64,000 nt of DNA from Streptomyces fagopyri (GTDB lineage Bacteria; Actinomycetota; Actinomycetes; Streptomycetales; Streptomycetaceae). The stretch lies in the NCBI RefSeq assembly GCF_009498275.1, contig NZ_CP045643.1, positions 3,100,001 to 3,164,000 of the forward strand. The letters run 5' to 3'. The notes beneath the pieces are model-generated. The model made no database searches. It was not told where the DNA came from and saw only the letters and a program-made list of their open reading frames with translations. Of this stretch, positions 21,059 through 32,876 are shown in pieces. How positions within the stretch are numbered: position 1 is the stretch's first letter; each line of letters begins with the position of its first letter. A program made the position numbers and the translations under genes.

Positions 21059-21067
21059 CCGGTGTCT

Positions 21068-21102
21068 GAGGGGGGCCGCCCCTGGTGCGGGCGGCCCCCC
21101 TC
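21068..21102 (-). terminator. Terminator of the 65-residue protein gene
   Basis: Perfect 14-bp stem (21068-21081 with 21089-21102) and a 7-nt loop, 10 bases beyond the stop codon of the small gene at 21113-21310. Confidence 0.75.
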
Positions 21103-21112
21103 GGCCCGGCGT

Positions 21113-21310
21113 TCACGCGGCGCGGGCGAACCGGTGCCGGCGGGGACGGGGGCTATGCGCCTGCCCCTCCGTGTCGTTCGGGCCGGATTCGCGCGCGGTG
21201 GTGCGGCGGTCGCTACGACGGCCGCGGAGGGCCTCCCGTACCAGCCGGTGGCTCTGCGCCTCACGGATCAGTTCGGCGGATCGGATCTGGTGGAGCTCGT
21301 ACTCGAACAT
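21113..21310 (-). CDS. Small Arg-rich conserved protein
   Basis: Protein of 65 residues starting MFEYELHQIRSAELIREAQ, then strongly basic (LRGRRSDRRTTARES ... SPRPRRHRF). From memory this N-terminus is typical of a short, widely conserved Streptomyces protein of unknown function. The ATG has a well-placed AAGGGG six bases upstream, and paired terminators follow, so it is probably a free-standing gene. An amphipathic N-terminal helix with a basic tail could suggest nucleic-acid or membrane binding, but this is speculation. Confidence 0.75.
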   Translation of the reverse strand: MFEYELHQIRSAELIREAQSHRLVREALRGRRSDRRTTARESGPNDTEGQAHSPRPRRHRFARAA

Positions 21311-21422
21311 CTCGTACCCCTTGTGAAGAGCCGGTTTCGGTCTCGCTCTGTGCGATGCCTCAACCTTCGTCTCCCAGGGGGGTGCGTCACATCGGGAGAG
21401 TGCCGCATCTTGCGCACGCGAA

Positions 21423-21467
21423 GGGCCTTAGGGCGGCGGCAGTCGGGCTGCGCCGGCCCTAAGGCCC
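21423..21467 (-). terminator. Terminator of the acidic membrane protein gene
   Basis: Perfect 12-bp inverted repeat (21423-21434 with 21456-21467) extended by an inner ggcg/cgcc pairing. It lies 18 bases downstream of the gene at 21485-22123. Confidence 0.75.
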
Positions 21468-21484
21468 CTCAGAGGTACGGAGGT

Positions 21485-22123
21485 TCACTTGGTGGAGGGC
21501 AGTCCGAGCAGGATGTCGGAGTACTTGGCGACCGCGAGCACGAGGCCGACGACGCCCAGCGAGACGCCCGCCCAGGCGACGGACTTGATCCAGGGGGCCT
21601 GCGGCTTGCCGGGCGTCCCGAAGGCGGGCCGGGCCAGGACCACGACGCCGACGATCAGCGCGGCGAGCGCGAAGAGGCCGCCGACGAGCGCGGTGGTCGC
21701 CCAGGCGTCACCGTAGACCTCCTTGACCTGCGTGGCGACGCTCGCGGACGACGAGGTCTGCAGCTGTCCGACGAGGGTCTCGCGGGCGGCGGCCACGGTG
21801 GCGACCCAGCTGCCGGTGAGCGACACGATGCCGAGCGCGGCGGAGACGACGGCGGCGGCGCCCTGACCGACGCCGGGGGCGCTCTTCTCCCCGGCCGCGG
21901 GGACGTCCTCGTCCGCCGGGGCGTCGGCCTCGGCGTCGTCGTCCTGCTCCTCGGCCGCGGCCTCGGTCTCTGTCTCGGCCCTGGCCTCGGTCTCGGCCTG
22001 CGTCCCGGTCACGGCCGCGCTGTCCGGGGTCTCCTCGGTACCGGTGACCTCCGCGGTCTCCTTGTCGCTCTTCGCCTCGGTGCCGTTCGCGTCCACGGCT
22101 TCGTCAACTGTCTTGGTTCCCAT
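21485..22123 (-). CDS. Membrane protein with long acidic N-terminal domain
   Basis: Unidentified protein of about 212 residues. The first 85 or so are Glu/Asp/Ala/Thr-rich and probably disordered (TEARAETETEAAAEEQDDDA). Three hydrophobic helices follow: about 90-112 (GAAAVVSAALGIVSLTGSWV), 144-164 (TALVGGLFALAALIVGVVVL) and 182-200. The tail KYSDILLGLPSTK is short. No enzyme motif is seen. An in-frame GTG at 22132 is an alternative start; neither start has a strong ribosome-binding site. It stands alone between two terminators. Confidence 0.75.
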   Translation of the reverse strand: MGTKTVDEAVDANGTEAKSDKETAEVTGTEETPDSAAVTGTQAETEARAETETEAAAEEQDDDAEADAPADEDVPAAGEKSAPGVGQGAAAVVSAALGIVSLTGSWVATVAAARETLVGQLQTSSSASVATQVKEVYGDAWATTALVGGLFALAALIVGVVVLARPAFGTPGKPQAPWIKSVAWAGVSLGVVGLVLAVAKYSDILLGLPSTK

Positions 22124-22220
22124 GTCCCGCACCGTACGGACGGAGTCTGAGAAGTGTCTTAATGATCCCTGTGCTCGCGGGTAACGATCGGCGTACGCGT
22201 GCGTGACCGCCGGGCGACGC

Positions 22221-22787
22221 TCAGTCGTTCGTCCGCGCGCGTGCCGCCCGCCAGTCGGGCGCGAGCACCGACCAGACCTCCATGTCGTGGCGTACGCCCC
22301 GGTAGGGGAAGCTCTCCCGCAGCACCGCGTCCCGGGTCATGCCCAGCCGCCGGGCGCCGTTCACGCTCGGTTCGTTGGCCGAGGCGGCGATCCATTCCAC
22401 CCGGTGGATCCCGCGTTTCTCGACGGCCCAGTCGATGAGCAGCCGCATCGCGCGCGTGACCAGGCCCCGTCCGGTACCGGCGGGTTCCAGCCAGCAGCCG
22501 ACCTCGCAGTTGCCCTGTGCCGCGTCGAAGTTCAGGAAGAGCACGCCGCCCACGAGTCTTCCCTCCAGCCACAGGCCGTGCAGGGATCCGGTGTCGGCGG
22601 CACGGTGGTCGGCGTACCGCTGGAGCACCTCCCGCGCGGACGCCACGTCCGTGGCGCCCGAACCGAACGGGATGTACTGCCCGATGAACTCCCTCCCCCG
22701 TTCCAGATGGGCGAGGAACTCCTCGGCGTGCCAGGGCTCCAGGGGGCGCAGTTCCGCGCCGTCGTCTCCCAGGGATATCGCGTACAT
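22221..22787 (-). CDS. GNAT family N-acetyltransferase (RimJ/RimL-like)
   Basis: Cytosolic acetyl-CoA-dependent transferase of 188 residues. The RimJ/L-type pattern is visible: the ELRPLEPWHAEEFL opening, beta-strand GGVLFLNFD, ECVGCW-like NCEVGCWLEP, the acetyl-CoA loop GTGRGLVTRAMRLLIDWA (about 104-121), then RVEWIAASANEPSVNGARRLGM. The last stretch is the Asn-rich segment of protein N-alpha acetyltransferases and related drug or amine acetyltransferases. The substrate is unknown. It is followed downstream by the acidic membrane protein gene and sits 214 bp after gatB on the same strand. Confidence 0.85.
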   Translation of the reverse strand: MYAISLGDDGAELRPLEPWHAEEFLAHLERGREFIGQYIPFGSGATDVASAREVLQRYADHRAADTGSLHGLWLEGRLVGGVLFLNFDAAQGNCEVGCWLEPAGTGRGLVTRAMRLLIDWAVEKRGIHRVEWIAASANEPSVNGARRLGMTRDAVLRESFPYRGVRHDMEVWSVLAPDWRAARARTND

Positions 22788-22946
22788 CCTGCTGCTGCTC
22801 CTTCTCCGTCATGTCGGCCGGCTCCACGTCCGTCGCGACGGCCGGCCTCTCATGGGTGGTGCGGCGCCGCGGCGCCTCGATCCTGATCGGGAGCGCCGGC
22901 CGGGCCGGTGGAACTCTGCCGCGCACCGGGGTGCCCACGACAGGCC

Positions 22947-22980
22947 TGGGGGGACACACCGGTCTCGGTGGGTCCCCCCA
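22947..22980 (-). terminator. gatB terminator hairpin
   Basis: A 9-bp stem (22947-22955 with 22972-22980) with an additional inner cacc/ggtg pairing, 20 bases after the gatB stop codon. Confidence 0.7.
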
Positions 22981-23000
22981 GGTGGGTGGTGCGGTGACGC

Positions 23001-24518
23001 TCAGCCCTCGCTGACGCCCAGCTTCTCCAGGATGAGCTCCTTGACGCGGGCCGCGTCGGCCTGTCCCCGGGTCGCCTTCATGACCGCGCCGACCAGGGCG
23101 CCGACGGCCTGGACCTTGCCACCGCGGATCTTGTCGGCGATGCCCGGGTTCCCGGCGATGGCCTCGTCGACGGCGGCGGTGAGCGCGCCCTCGTCCGAGA
23201 CGACCTTCAGGCCGCGCTTCTCGACGACCTCGTCGGGGGCGCCCTCGCCGGCGAGCACGCCCTCGATGACCTGCCGGGCGAGCTTGTCGTTCAGGTCTCC
23301 GGAGGCCACGAGCTGCGTCACCCGGGCCACCTGCGCCGGGGTGATGGGCAGGTCCTCCAGGGACTTGCCCGACTCGTTGGCGCTGCGGGCCAGTTCGCCC
23401 ATCCACCACTTGCGGGCGGACGTGGCGTCCGCGCCGGCCTCGATCGTGGCGACGATCGCGTCGATGGCGCCGGCGTTGAGGATCGACTGCATGTCGTGGG
23501 CACTGACGCCCCACTCCTCGCGCAGCCGGTTGCGGCGGGCCAGCGGCTGCTCGGGCAGACCGCCGCGCAGTTCCTCGACCCAGTCACGGGACGGGGCGAC
23601 GGGGACGAGGTCGGGCTCCGGGAAGTACCGGTAGTCCTCGGCCTCCTCCTTCACGCGGCCCGAGGTCGTGGACCCGGTGTCCTCGTGGAAGTGGCGGGTC
23701 TCCTGGATGATCGTGCCACCGGAGTTCAGCACCGCGGCGTGGCGCTGGATCTCGAAGCGGGCGGCACGCTCCACGGAACGCAGGGAGTTGACGTTCTTCG
23801 TCTCGGAGCGCGTCCCGAACTTCTCCCGGCCGTGCGGACGCAGCGACAGGTTCACGTCGCAGCGCATCTGGCCCTGCTCCATGCGGGCCTCGGAGACACC
23901 GAGCGCCTTGATGAGCTCGCGCAGTTCGGCGACGTACGCCTTGGCGACCTCGGGAGCGCGCTCGCCCGCGCCCTCGATCGGCTTGGTGACGATCTCGATG
24001 AGGGGGATGCCCGCGCGGTTGTAGTCGAGCAGGGAGTGCGAGGCGCCGTGGATGCGGCCGGTGGCACCGCCGACGTGCAGCGACTTACCGGTGTCCTCCT
24101 CCATGTGGGCGCGCTCGATCTCCACGCGGAAGACCTCGCCGTCCTCCAGCTGCACGTCGAGGTAGCCGTTGAAGGCGATCGGCTCGTCGTACTGGGAGGT
24201 CTGGAAGTTCTTCGGCATGTCCGGATAGAAGTAGTTCTTCCGGGCGAAGCGGCACCACTCGGCGATCTCGCAGTGCAGCGCGAGACCGATCTTGATGGCG
24301 GACTCGACGCCGGTCGCGTTGACGACGGGCAGCGAGCCGGGCATGCCGAGGCAGGTGGGGCAGGTCTGCGAGTTGGGCTCGGCGCCCAGCTCGGTGGAGC
24401 ACCCGCAGAACATCTTGGTCTTGGTACCGAGCTCGACATGGACTTCGAGGCCCATGACGGGGTCGTACGTCGCCAGGGCGTCCTCGTACGACACCAGCTC
24501 GTCGGTCGTGGTGGTCAC
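23001..24518 (-). CDS. gatB: Asp-tRNA(Asn)/Glu-tRNA(Gln) amidotransferase subunit B
   Basis: tRNA-binding and glutamyl-activating subunit of GatCAB, which converts misacylated Glu-tRNA(Gln) and Asp-tRNA(Asn) to the correct amide forms. The 505 residues carry [20 protein letters not shown] (about 21-40) with the zinc-type Cys set (CGC ... [15 protein letters not shown]), the GatB signature, and a C-terminal YqeY/tail domain from about 350 ending [16 protein letters not shown] 24518 has GAGAGGGAAG upstream. It is the last gene of the gatC-gatA-small protein-gatB cluster. Confidence 0.96.
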   Translation of the reverse strand: MTTTTDELVSYEDALATYDPVMGLEVHVELGTKTKMFCGCSTELGAEPNSQTCPTCLGMPGSLPVVNATGVESAIKIGLALHCEIAEWCRFARKNYFYPDMPKNFQTSQYDEPIAFNGYLDVQLEDGEVFRVEIERAHMEEDTGKSLHVGGATGRIHGASHSLLDYNRAGIPLIEIVTKPIEGAGERAPEVAKAYVAELRELIKALGVSEARMEQGQMRCDVNLSLRPHGREKFGTRSETKNVNSLRSVERAARFEIQRHAAVLNSGGTIIQETRHFHEDTGSTTSGRVKEEAEDYRYFPEPDLVPVAPSRDWVEELRGGLPEQPLARRNRLREEWGVSAHDMQSILNAGAIDAIVATIEAGADATSARKWWMGELARSANESGKSLEDLPITPAQVARVTQLVASGDLNDKLARQVIEGVLAGEGAPDEVVEKRGLKVVSDEGALTAAVDEAIAGNPGIADKIRGGKVQAVGALVGAVMKATRGQADAARVKELILEKLGVSEG

Positions 24519-24534
24519 GGTGAAAACTTCCCTC

Positions 24535-24777
24535 TCAGCCCAGCAGGACGTCGTCGTCGCCCAGGCGCTTGAGCTCCCGGTAGAGGATGGCGAGGCCGGT
24601 GACGATGGCGGCGGCGGACACGGCCGCGTCGATCAGGCGCAGCGTGTCGTGCTCCGTGCGGGCCTTCTTGGCCTGCTTGGCGACGCCGAGGGCACCGAAC
24701 GCGGTGGTCGCGATGGACAGGTACGTGCCGGACTTGGACTTCTTGAAGCCCTTGGCCTTGGTCAGAGCCTTACTCAC
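24535..24777 (-). CDS. Small membrane protein between gatA and gatB
   Basis: Protein of 80 residues: a basic N-terminus [17 protein letters not shown], one hydrophobic segment (about 18-32), a charged KQAKKART turn, then a second helix [17 protein letters not shown]. No known domain is recognised. Its GTG start overlaps the gatA stop codon by four bases (gtga) and it ends 17 bp before gatB, so it is translationally coupled into the amidotransferase operon. I recall an equivalent gene at the same place in S. coelicolor, which argues that it is real and conserved. Confidence 0.85.
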   Translation of the reverse strand: MSKALTKAKGFKKSKSGTYLSIATTAFGALGVAKQAKKARTEHDTLRLIDAAVSAAAIVTGLAILYRELKRLGDDDVLLG

Positions 24778-26279
24778 AACGACGGAGCCTCCTCGATCAG
24801 CGGGTGTCCCCACTTTTCCACGAAGGCGGCCTCGACGGCGGCGCCGACCTTGTAGAGCCGGTCGTCCTTCATCGCGGGGGCGATGATCTGCAGGCCGACC
24901 GGGAGGTTGTCCTCCGGCGCGAGACCGCAGGGCAGCGACATGGCCGCGTTGCCCGCCAGGTTGGTCGGGATGGTGCACAGGTCCGCGAGGTACATCGCCA
25001 TCGGGTCGTCGGCGCGCTCGCCGATCGGGAAGGCGGTGGTGGGCGTGGTCGGCGAGACGATCACATCCACCTGCTCGAACGACTTCTCGAAGTCGCGGGT
25101 GATGAGCGTGCGGACCTTCTGCGCCGAGCCGTAGTACGCGTCGTAGTAGCCGGAGCTGAGGGCGTACGTGCCGAGCATGATGCGGCGCTTGACCTCGTCG
25201 CCGAAGCCCGCCTCGCGGGTGAGGGAGGTGACCTCCTCCGCGGAGCGCGTGCCGTCGTCGCCGACGCGCAGGCCGTAGCGCATGGCGTCGAAGCGGGCGA
25301 GGTTGGACGAGCACTCGGACGGCGCGATCAGGTAGTACGCGGAGAGCGCCAGGTCGAAGGACGGGCAGTCCAGCTCGACGATCTCGGCACCGAGGTCCTT
25401 GAGCAGGGCGACGGCCTCGTCGAAGCGCTGCACGACACCGGCCTGGTAGCCCTCGCCGCGGAACTGCTTGACGACGCCGACGCGCATGCCCGCGACCGAG
25501 CCGTTGCGGGCGGCCTCGACGACCGGGGGGACCGGCGCGTCGATGGAGGTCGAGTCGAGCGGGTCGTGCCCGGCGATGACCTCGTGCAGCAGCGCCGCGT
25601 CCAGGACCGTACGGGCGCAGGGGCCGCCCTGGTCGAGGGAGGAGGAGAACGCCACCATGCCGTAGCGGGAGACGCCGCCGTACGTGGGCTTGACGCCGAC
25701 CGTGCCGGTGACGGCGGCGGGCTGGCGGATGGAGCCGCCCGTGTCGGTGCCGATCGCGAGCGGCGCCTCGAAGGAGGCGAGCGCGGCGGAGGAACCGCCG
25801 CCCGAGCCGCCGGGGACGCGACTGAGGTCCCAGGGGTTGCCCGTGGGGCCGTACGCGCTGTTCTCGGTGGAGGACCCCATGGCGAACTCGTCCATGTTGG
25901 TCTTGCCGAGGATGACGACGTCGGCGGCCTTCAGCCGCTTGGTGACCGTCGCGTCGTAGGGCGGGATCCAGCCTTCGAGGATCTTGGAACCGACGGTGGT
26001 CGGGATGCCCTCGGTGGTGAAGATGTCCTTGAGCGCGAGCGGTACGCCGGCGAGCGGACCGAGCTTCTCGCCGCGCTCACGCTTCGCGTCGACGGCGCGG
26101 GCCTGGGCGAGGGCGCCCTCGCGGTCGACGTGCAGGAAGGCGTGCACCTTCTCGTCGACGGCCTCGATCCGGGCGAGGTGGGCCTCGGTGACCTCGACGG
26201 CCGTGAGCTCGCCCGCGGCGATCCGCGCGGCGATCTCGGCCGCCGTCAGCCTGATGATGTTGACGTTGGTGTCCGTCAT
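24774..26279 (-). CDS. gatA: Asp-tRNA(Asn)/Glu-tRNA(Gln) amidotransferase subunit A
   Basis: Glutaminase/amidase subunit of GatCAB, supplying ammonia to the GatB site. It has 501 residues. The amidase-signature Ser-cisSer-Lys triad is visible: Lys in [13 protein letters not shown] (near 80), the Gly/Ser-rich [11 protein letters not shown] (near 155) and the nucleophile Ser in [11 protein letters not shown] (near 180). The start at ATG 26279 ([11 protein letters not shown]) has GGAGGA nine bases upstream and lies 5 bp after the gatC stop; the longer frame upstream is gatC shadow. Length and motifs are standard. Confidence 0.96.
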   Translation of the reverse strand: MTDTNVNIIRLTAAEIAARIAAGELTAVEVTEAHLARIEAVDEKVHAFLHVDREGALAQARAVDAKRERGEKLGPLAGVPLALKDIFTTEGIPTTVGSKILEGWIPPYDATVTKRLKAADVVILGKTNMDEFAMGSSTENSAYGPTGNPWDLSRVPGGSGGGSSAALASFEAPLAIGTDTGGSIRQPAAVTGTVGVKPTYGGVSRYGMVAFSSSLDQGGPCARTVLDAALLHEVIAGHDPLDSTSIDAPVPPVVEAARNGSVAGMRVGVVKQFRGEGYQAGVVQRFDEAVALLKDLGAEIVELDCPSFDLALSAYYLIAPSECSSNLARFDAMRYGLRVGDDGTRSAEEVTSLTREAGFGDEVKRRIMLGTYALSSGYYDAYYGSAQKVRTLITRDFEKSFEQVDVIVSPTTPTTAFPIGERADDPMAMYLADLCTIPTNLAGNAAMSLPCGLAPEDNLPVGLQIIAPAMKDDRLYKVGAAVEAAFVEKWGHPLIEEAPSL

Positions 26280-26284
26280 GGTGA

Positions 26285-26581
26285 TTAGTCCTCCCCCAGG
26301 ATCTGCGGCACCTTGAAACGCTGCTGCTCCTGGGCCGGGGCGCCGGAGAGCGCCTGCTCGGGGGTGAGCGACGGGCGGACCTCGTCCGCGCGCATGACGT
26401 TCGTCAGCGGCAGCGGGTGAGAGGTCGGCGGTACGTCTTGGTCGGCGACCTCGCTGACGCGGGCGACCGCGCCGATGATGTCGTCGAGCTGGCCGGCGAA
26501 GTGGTCGAGCTCTTCCGCCTTCAGCTCCAGACGCGCCAGCCGTGCGAGGTGGGCGACCTCCTCGCGCGTGATGCCAGGCAT
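26285..26581 (-). CDS. gatC: Asp-tRNA(Asn)/Glu-tRNA(Gln) amidotransferase subunit C
   Basis: Small GatCAB subunit that wraps around and stabilises GatA-GatB. The 98 residues have the usual pattern: [21 protein letters not shown] at the N-terminus, a central [15 protein letters not shown] helix and the C-terminal [16 protein letters not shown] 26581 is preceded by AGAGGA about eight bases upstream. It is the first gene of the gat operon, 5 bp ahead of gatA. Confidence 0.95.
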   Translation of the reverse strand: MPGITREEVAHLARLARLELKAEELDHFAGQLDDIIGAVARVSEVADQDVPPTSHPLPLTNVMRADEVRPSLTPEQALSGAPAQEQQRFKVPQILGED

Positions 26582-26770
26582 GCAGCGATCCTCTGGGTGG
26601 GAGTGTGTGGTTTGGCCCAATCCTATGGGGCCGGGGGCGATGCCCGCGCCCGGGTTTGCCCGGGGGGCCCTCCGGGCGGGGCGGGGGTGGGCCGGGGCGC
26701 GTGCGTGTGGGCCGGGGTCGGGGGTGTCTCCCTCGCCGGAACTGGGTCCGTCGCGGTCTGTTGTGGAGGG

Positions 26771-26990
26771 GCGCGCGGTTCCTCGCGCCCCTGACGGGGA
26801 CGGGGTGCCCGCGGGGATCAAGCTGCGGGCCGGCACGGCCTGGACGCGGTGCCCGCCGCGAAGAAGCCGCGGACCGGTGGGGGCTGGGCGCGCCGTTCCC
26901 CGCGCCCCTCACCGGGGTGCCACCGCCGCCGGGATCAAGCTGCGGGCCCGTGGGGGCTCGGCGCGCCGTTCCCCGCGGGCCTCGCGGGGG
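26771..26990. repeat. Cluster of three GC-rich intergenic repeats
   Basis: In the 462-bp gap between rmdB and gatC, a roughly 60-bp unit occurs at 26771-26831 and 26888-26948, with a partial copy at 26961-26990. Each opens with gcgcgc-gttcc-cgcgcccc-like sequence; the first two end in gggatcaagctgcggg. This core is, as I recall, a common dispersed element in Streptomyces intergenic DNA. The remaining gap is GC-rich and non-coding. Confidence 0.6.
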
Positions 26991-27043
26991 CGTCATCGGC
27001 GTCGCGCGAGGGCGTGGGCCGGGGACCTGGGGAACCGGCGGAG

Positions 27044-29281
27044 CTAGTCCGCCGCCGGTAGCGCGGCGCGCGGGCGCTGCCAGCCTCGCGAACCCCGGGC
27101 CAGCAGCCACGCCGTGGCCTCGTCCGGTGGCATCGCGGCGGCGACCAGCCAGCCCTGCACCGCGTCGCAGCCCAGGTCGCGCAGCCGCTCCCACGTCTCG
27201 TCGTCCTCGACGCCCTCCGCGACGACCAGCAGCCCGAGCGAGTGCGCGAGGTCCACCGTGCAGCGCACGATCTCCGCGTCCTCGTTGTCGATGGCGAGCC
27301 GCGCGACGAAGGACCGGTCGATCTTCAGTTCGCTGACGGGCAGGCGGCGCAGATGGACCAGCGAGGAGTACCCGGTGCCGAAGTCGTCCAGCGACATCTT
27401 GACCCCGTGCCCTGTCAGCCCGGCCAGGGTGTCGGCGGCGCGCTGCGGGTCCTCCAGCAGTACGTGTTCGGTGATCTCCAACTGAAGGGCCCCGGCGGGC
27501 ACCCCGTGCCGGGCGAGCCGGGCGGCGACCGCGCCGGCGAAGCCCGGGGTGTGCACGTCGCGTGGTGAGACGTTCACCGCGACCGGCACCCGCAGGCCCT
27601 GCGCCCGCCACCGCGCGACCTGCGCGAGGGCCGTCTCCAGGACGTACTCGGTGAGGTGCGGCATCAGCCCGGACGACTCGGCGATGGCGATGAACTCGTC
27701 CGGCGCGACCCTGCCGCGCTCGGGGTGCACCCAGCGGACGAGTGCCTCCAGGCCGGCCACCTGTCCGTCGAAGCGGACCTTCGGCTGGTAGTGCAGTTCG
27801 ACGTCACCGGCGTCGAGGGCCCGCCGCAGGTCCCCCAGCAGACCGAGCCTGTCCGGTGTGTTCGAGTCCCGCTTGGACTCGTAGACCTCCACCCCCGTAC
27901 GGTCCCGCTTCGCCTGGTACATCGCCACGTCCGCCCGCCGCAGCAGTCCCTCCGCGTCGAGCGCGTGGTCGGGGAAGACGGCGAGTCCGGCGCTGGCCTC
28001 CAGGACGAGGGTGAGCCCGTCGAGGTCGAGCGGCGATCCGAGCGCGGTGACGAGGTTGCGGGCCACCCGGGTGGCCGACGTCGTGGAGTCGGCGACGGGC
28101 AGTAACACGGCGAACTCGTCACCGCCGAGTCGCGCGGCCTCCGCCCCGCGCGGCAGCGCCAGCCGCAGCCGTTCGGCTATCTGGAGCAGCAGTCGGTCCC
28201 CGGCGAGATGCCCCAGTGTGTCGTTCACCGAACGGAAGCGGTCGAGGTCGATCAGCATCAACGCCGAACGCGCGCCTATGCGTTCGGCGTCGTCCAGGGC
28301 CGCCCAGGTGCGTTCGAGCAGCCACTGCCGGTTGGGCAGCCCGGTCAGCGGATCGCGCAGTTGCTCCTCGGCGCGTATGCGGGCGATCCACAGCGTGGAG
28401 TCGAGCGCGATCAGGGGGATCGAGAACAGCGGCAGCAGCATCGGCTGGGCGACGGCGACCACGCAGATCAGCGGCGCGATGCCGAGCAGGGCGACCGCGA
28501 GGAGCCCCTGCCTGACGAGGGCCGTCCGGGCGGCGGTCGGCAGGCCGCCGGTGCCGGGCGCGTGCAGGTGCCAGAGCAGGACGCGGGTGACGGCGAGGTA
28601 CGCGGTGGCGACCAGCACCACCTGGGGCGCGGCGTAGAAGTCCCAGCTCTGCGGGTTCCAGGGGGCCTCGACCGACGGCACCCGCCCGAACACGGCCAGC
28701 ACCAGCGCCCCGGCGCCGATGCCGAGGATGTCGGCCGCGCCGTGCAGCACTCCCTGGCGCCAGCGGCCCCGGCGCGCGGCGCCGACCAGGACGACGACGG
28801 TCAGGCTGACCATGCCGGCGGCCACCCAGCCGTACAACAGCAGCACCGCGAGGGTCAGGGCCGCGCCGGAGCCGGTGCCGCCCCACCAGCGGGCGCGGCC
28901 GAGGGCGACCAGATGGCCGACGATGACGCCGGTCAGCACGGCCAGCGACCAGCCGACCGCTCCGGACGGGAAGAGCGCGTGGTGGTCGCTGAACGCCCGG
29001 TAGAAACCGGCGCCGAGGACGAGCGCGGCCAGTGCGACGACCGCCGCGGGCAGCGCGGGCCAGGCGGTGGGCCGTTCGGGGTCGTGGCCGGGCAGGCCCG
29101 GTCCGCGCCCGGCGGTGTACCGGCTCGCGGTGGCGCCGGTGGCCGTGAAGGGTGCGTGGTCCCGCTCGCCCGCGCCGGGGCGCGTCGACGACCGTCCCGT
29201 CCGGAGGCCCGCCATCCACGCGCCGGTCGTCCGGCGCAGGCGCAGCCGTACGTCCGGGGCGGCGCTCTCGGTCGGTTCCAT
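27044..29281 (-). CDS. rmdB: Membrane GGDEF-EAL c-di-GMP enzyme, RmdB-like
   Basis: Membrane protein of 745 residues with about seven N-terminal helices (about 75-310), a GGDEF domain ([11 protein letters not shown] near 410) and a complete EAL domain. Catalytic EAL residues are all present: [39 protein letters not shown] and VVAEGVED. In S. coelicolor the gene next to ligA is RmdB, a c-di-GMP phosphodiesterase affecting aerial development; position and domains agree. ATG 29281 has AGAGGG about seven bases upstream. Possible dual activity cannot be settled from sequence, but phosphodiesterase activity is expected. Confidence 0.88.
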   Translation of the reverse strand: MEPTESAAPDVRLRLRRTTGAWMAGLRTGRSSTRPGAGERDHAPFTATGATASRYTAGRGPGLPGHDPERPTAWPALPAAVVALAALVLGAGFYRAFSDHHALFPSGAVGWSLAVLTGVIVGHLVALGRARWWGGTGSGAALTLAVLLLYGWVAAGMVSLTVVVLVGAARRGRWRQGVLHGAADILGIGAGALVLAVFGRVPSVEAPWNPQSWDFYAAPQVVLVATAYLAVTRVLLWHLHAPGTGGLPTAARTALVRQGLLAVALLGIAPLICVVAVAQPMLLPLFSIPLIALDSTLWIARIRAEEQLRDPLTGLPNRQWLLERTWAALDDAERIGARSALMLIDLDRFRSVNDTLGHLAGDRLLLQIAERLRLALPRGAEAARLGGDEFAVLLPVADSTTSATRVARNLVTALGSPLDLDGLTLVLEASAGLAVFPDHALDAEGLLRRADVAMYQAKRDRTGVEVYESKRDSNTPDRLGLLGDLRRALDAGDVELHYQPKVRFDGQVAGLEALVRWVHPERGRVAPDEFIAIAESSGLMPHLTEYVLETALAQVARWRAQGLRVPVAVNVSPRDVHTPGFAGAVAARLARHGVPAGALQLEITEHVLLEDPQRAADTLAGLTGHGVKMSLDDFGTGYSSLVHLRRLPVSELKIDRSFVARLAIDNEDAEIVRCTVDLAHSLGLLVVAEGVEDDETWERLRDLGCDAVQGWLVAAAMPPDEATAWLLARGSRGWQRPRAALPAAD

Positions 29282-29542
29282 TCCCGTCCCTCTCACAGCC
29301 GGCGGTGCCCACGCCACGCGACCCGTTGCCGGCGGCATCCGCCGACGGCAGCGCGTCTCAAGAACTCGTCCCCCGACTCCTCAGGAGCAGGGGATGCCCC
29401 AACCGCAGCCGGGCACGGCGGGCGCACACCTCAACAGTAGGCCGCAGAAGGCTTCCACGGGCAGCGGTCGACGACGGTTGCCCGAATGCGACCCGGCCAC
29501 CCGTATGCATCTGATATGCGCCGAACGGGTGGCCTTCAACCG

Positions 29543-31753
<2,211 letters not shown>

Positions 31754-32761
31754 TTACTCTGGGTTGTCCGCGAGGGATCTCGCCGCCCGGACGCAGTGGG
31801 CGAGCGCCCGGCGCGCGTACTCCGGGGAAGCGCCCGCGAGTCCGCACGACGGGGTGACCGTGACGGCCCGGGCGAGAAGCTCCGGACGCAGCCCCAGCCT
31901 GCGCCACAACGTCCTGACACCCATGACGCTACCGGCAGGGTCCGACAATGGGCCGTCCGTGCCGGGCACGACACCGGCGAGAAGCCGGGTGCCGCCCTCC
32001 ACCGCCTCGCCGATCGCGTCGTCGTCACGTTCCGTGAGCAGGGTGAGGTCGAAGGAGATGCCCGCGGCACCCGCCCTGCGCAGCAGTTCGAACGGCACGT
32101 CGGGGGCGCACGAGTGCACCACGACCGGACCGTCGGCGTGAACCCCCACGACGTCCCGCAGCGTCGACTCGACCAGTTGCCGGTCGACGGCGCGGTGGGT
32201 GCGGTACCCGCTCGCGGACTTCACCTGGCCCCGCAGGACGGCGATGAGCGAGGGTTCGTCGAGCTGCAGCACGACCCGCGCTCCCGGCACCCGGCGCCGT
32301 ACCTCGTCGAGATGGACGCGCAGGCCCTCGGCGAGCGAGCCGGCGAGATCACGGCTGGCCCCGGGGTCGGACAGGGCCGCCTCGCCGTTCCTCAGCTCCA
32401 GCGCGGTTGCCAGGGTCCAGGGCCCCACGGCCTGCACCTTCAGCGGCCCCTCGTAGCCCTGGGTGTACTCCTCCAGCGCGTCGAGGTCCTCGCCCAGCCA
32501 CGACCTGGCGCGCCGGGTGTCGCGCCCCGGACGGTCCCCGATCCGCCAGCCGCTGGGCTCCACGCGCGCGTAGAGGTCGACCAGCATCCCGGCCGTCCGT
32601 CCGATCATGTCGGCGCCCGGCCCGCGCGCGGGCAGTTCCGGAAGATGGGGAAAGTCGTCGAAGGACCCGGTGACGGTCTTGGCGGTCTCCCGCACGTCAC
32701 CACCCGGCATGGACCCGACACCGGTGGCGGCGCCGAACCCGAACTCGCTGTTTTCGCTCAC
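31754..32761 (-). CDS. MetE-like cobalamin-independent methionine synthase (short form)
   Basis: Protein of 335 residues with the UROD/MetE C-terminal barrel. The zinc ligands typical of MetE are visible: His and Cys in VVHSCAPD and a distal Cys in TPSCGLAGAS. It lacks the N-terminal duplicate domain of full-length MetE (about 750 residues), so it belongs to the short core-MetE-like group, which in some organisms methylates homocysteine using a corrinoid or other donor. The annotation as methionine synthase is by family only. GTG 32761 gives VSENSEFGFGAATGVGSMPG; it lies 15 bp ahead of ligA and is probably co-transcribed. Confidence 0.8.
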   Translation of the reverse strand: MSENSEFGFGAATGVGSMPGGDVRETAKTVTGSFDDFPHLPELPARGPGADMIGRTAGMLVDLYARVEPSGWRIGDRPGRDTRRARSWLGEDLDALEEYTQGYEGPLKVQAVGPWTLATALELRNGEAALSDPGASRDLAGSLAEGLRVHLDEVRRRVPGARVVLQLDEPSLIAVLRGQVKSASGYRTHRAVDRQLVESTLRDVVGVHADGPVVVHSCAPDVPFELLRRAGAAGISFDLTLLTERDDDAIGEAVEGGTRLLAGVVPGTDGPLSDPAGSVMGVRTLWRRLGLRPELLARAVTVTPSCGLAGASPEYARRALAHCVRAARSLADNPE

Positions 32762-32876
32762 CCGCGAAGCGTACGTAACCCCGCGGGGCGCGACGCGGGC
32801 GAGTCGGTCCGCGCCCGTGCCGCCCCGGTGTCCCACACGTCGTTCCGGTGCTCCCCCGCGTCGCCGCGGGCGGGCG

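Noticed and set aside
20983..21264. 94-codon N-terminal extension of the second LAL regulator
   Set aside because: It would run through two perfect terminator hairpins and the small gene at 21113-21310.
22811..23014. Plus-strand 67-codon frame between gatB and the GNAT gene
   Set aside because: Overlaps the gatB terminator hairpin and lacks a start signal.
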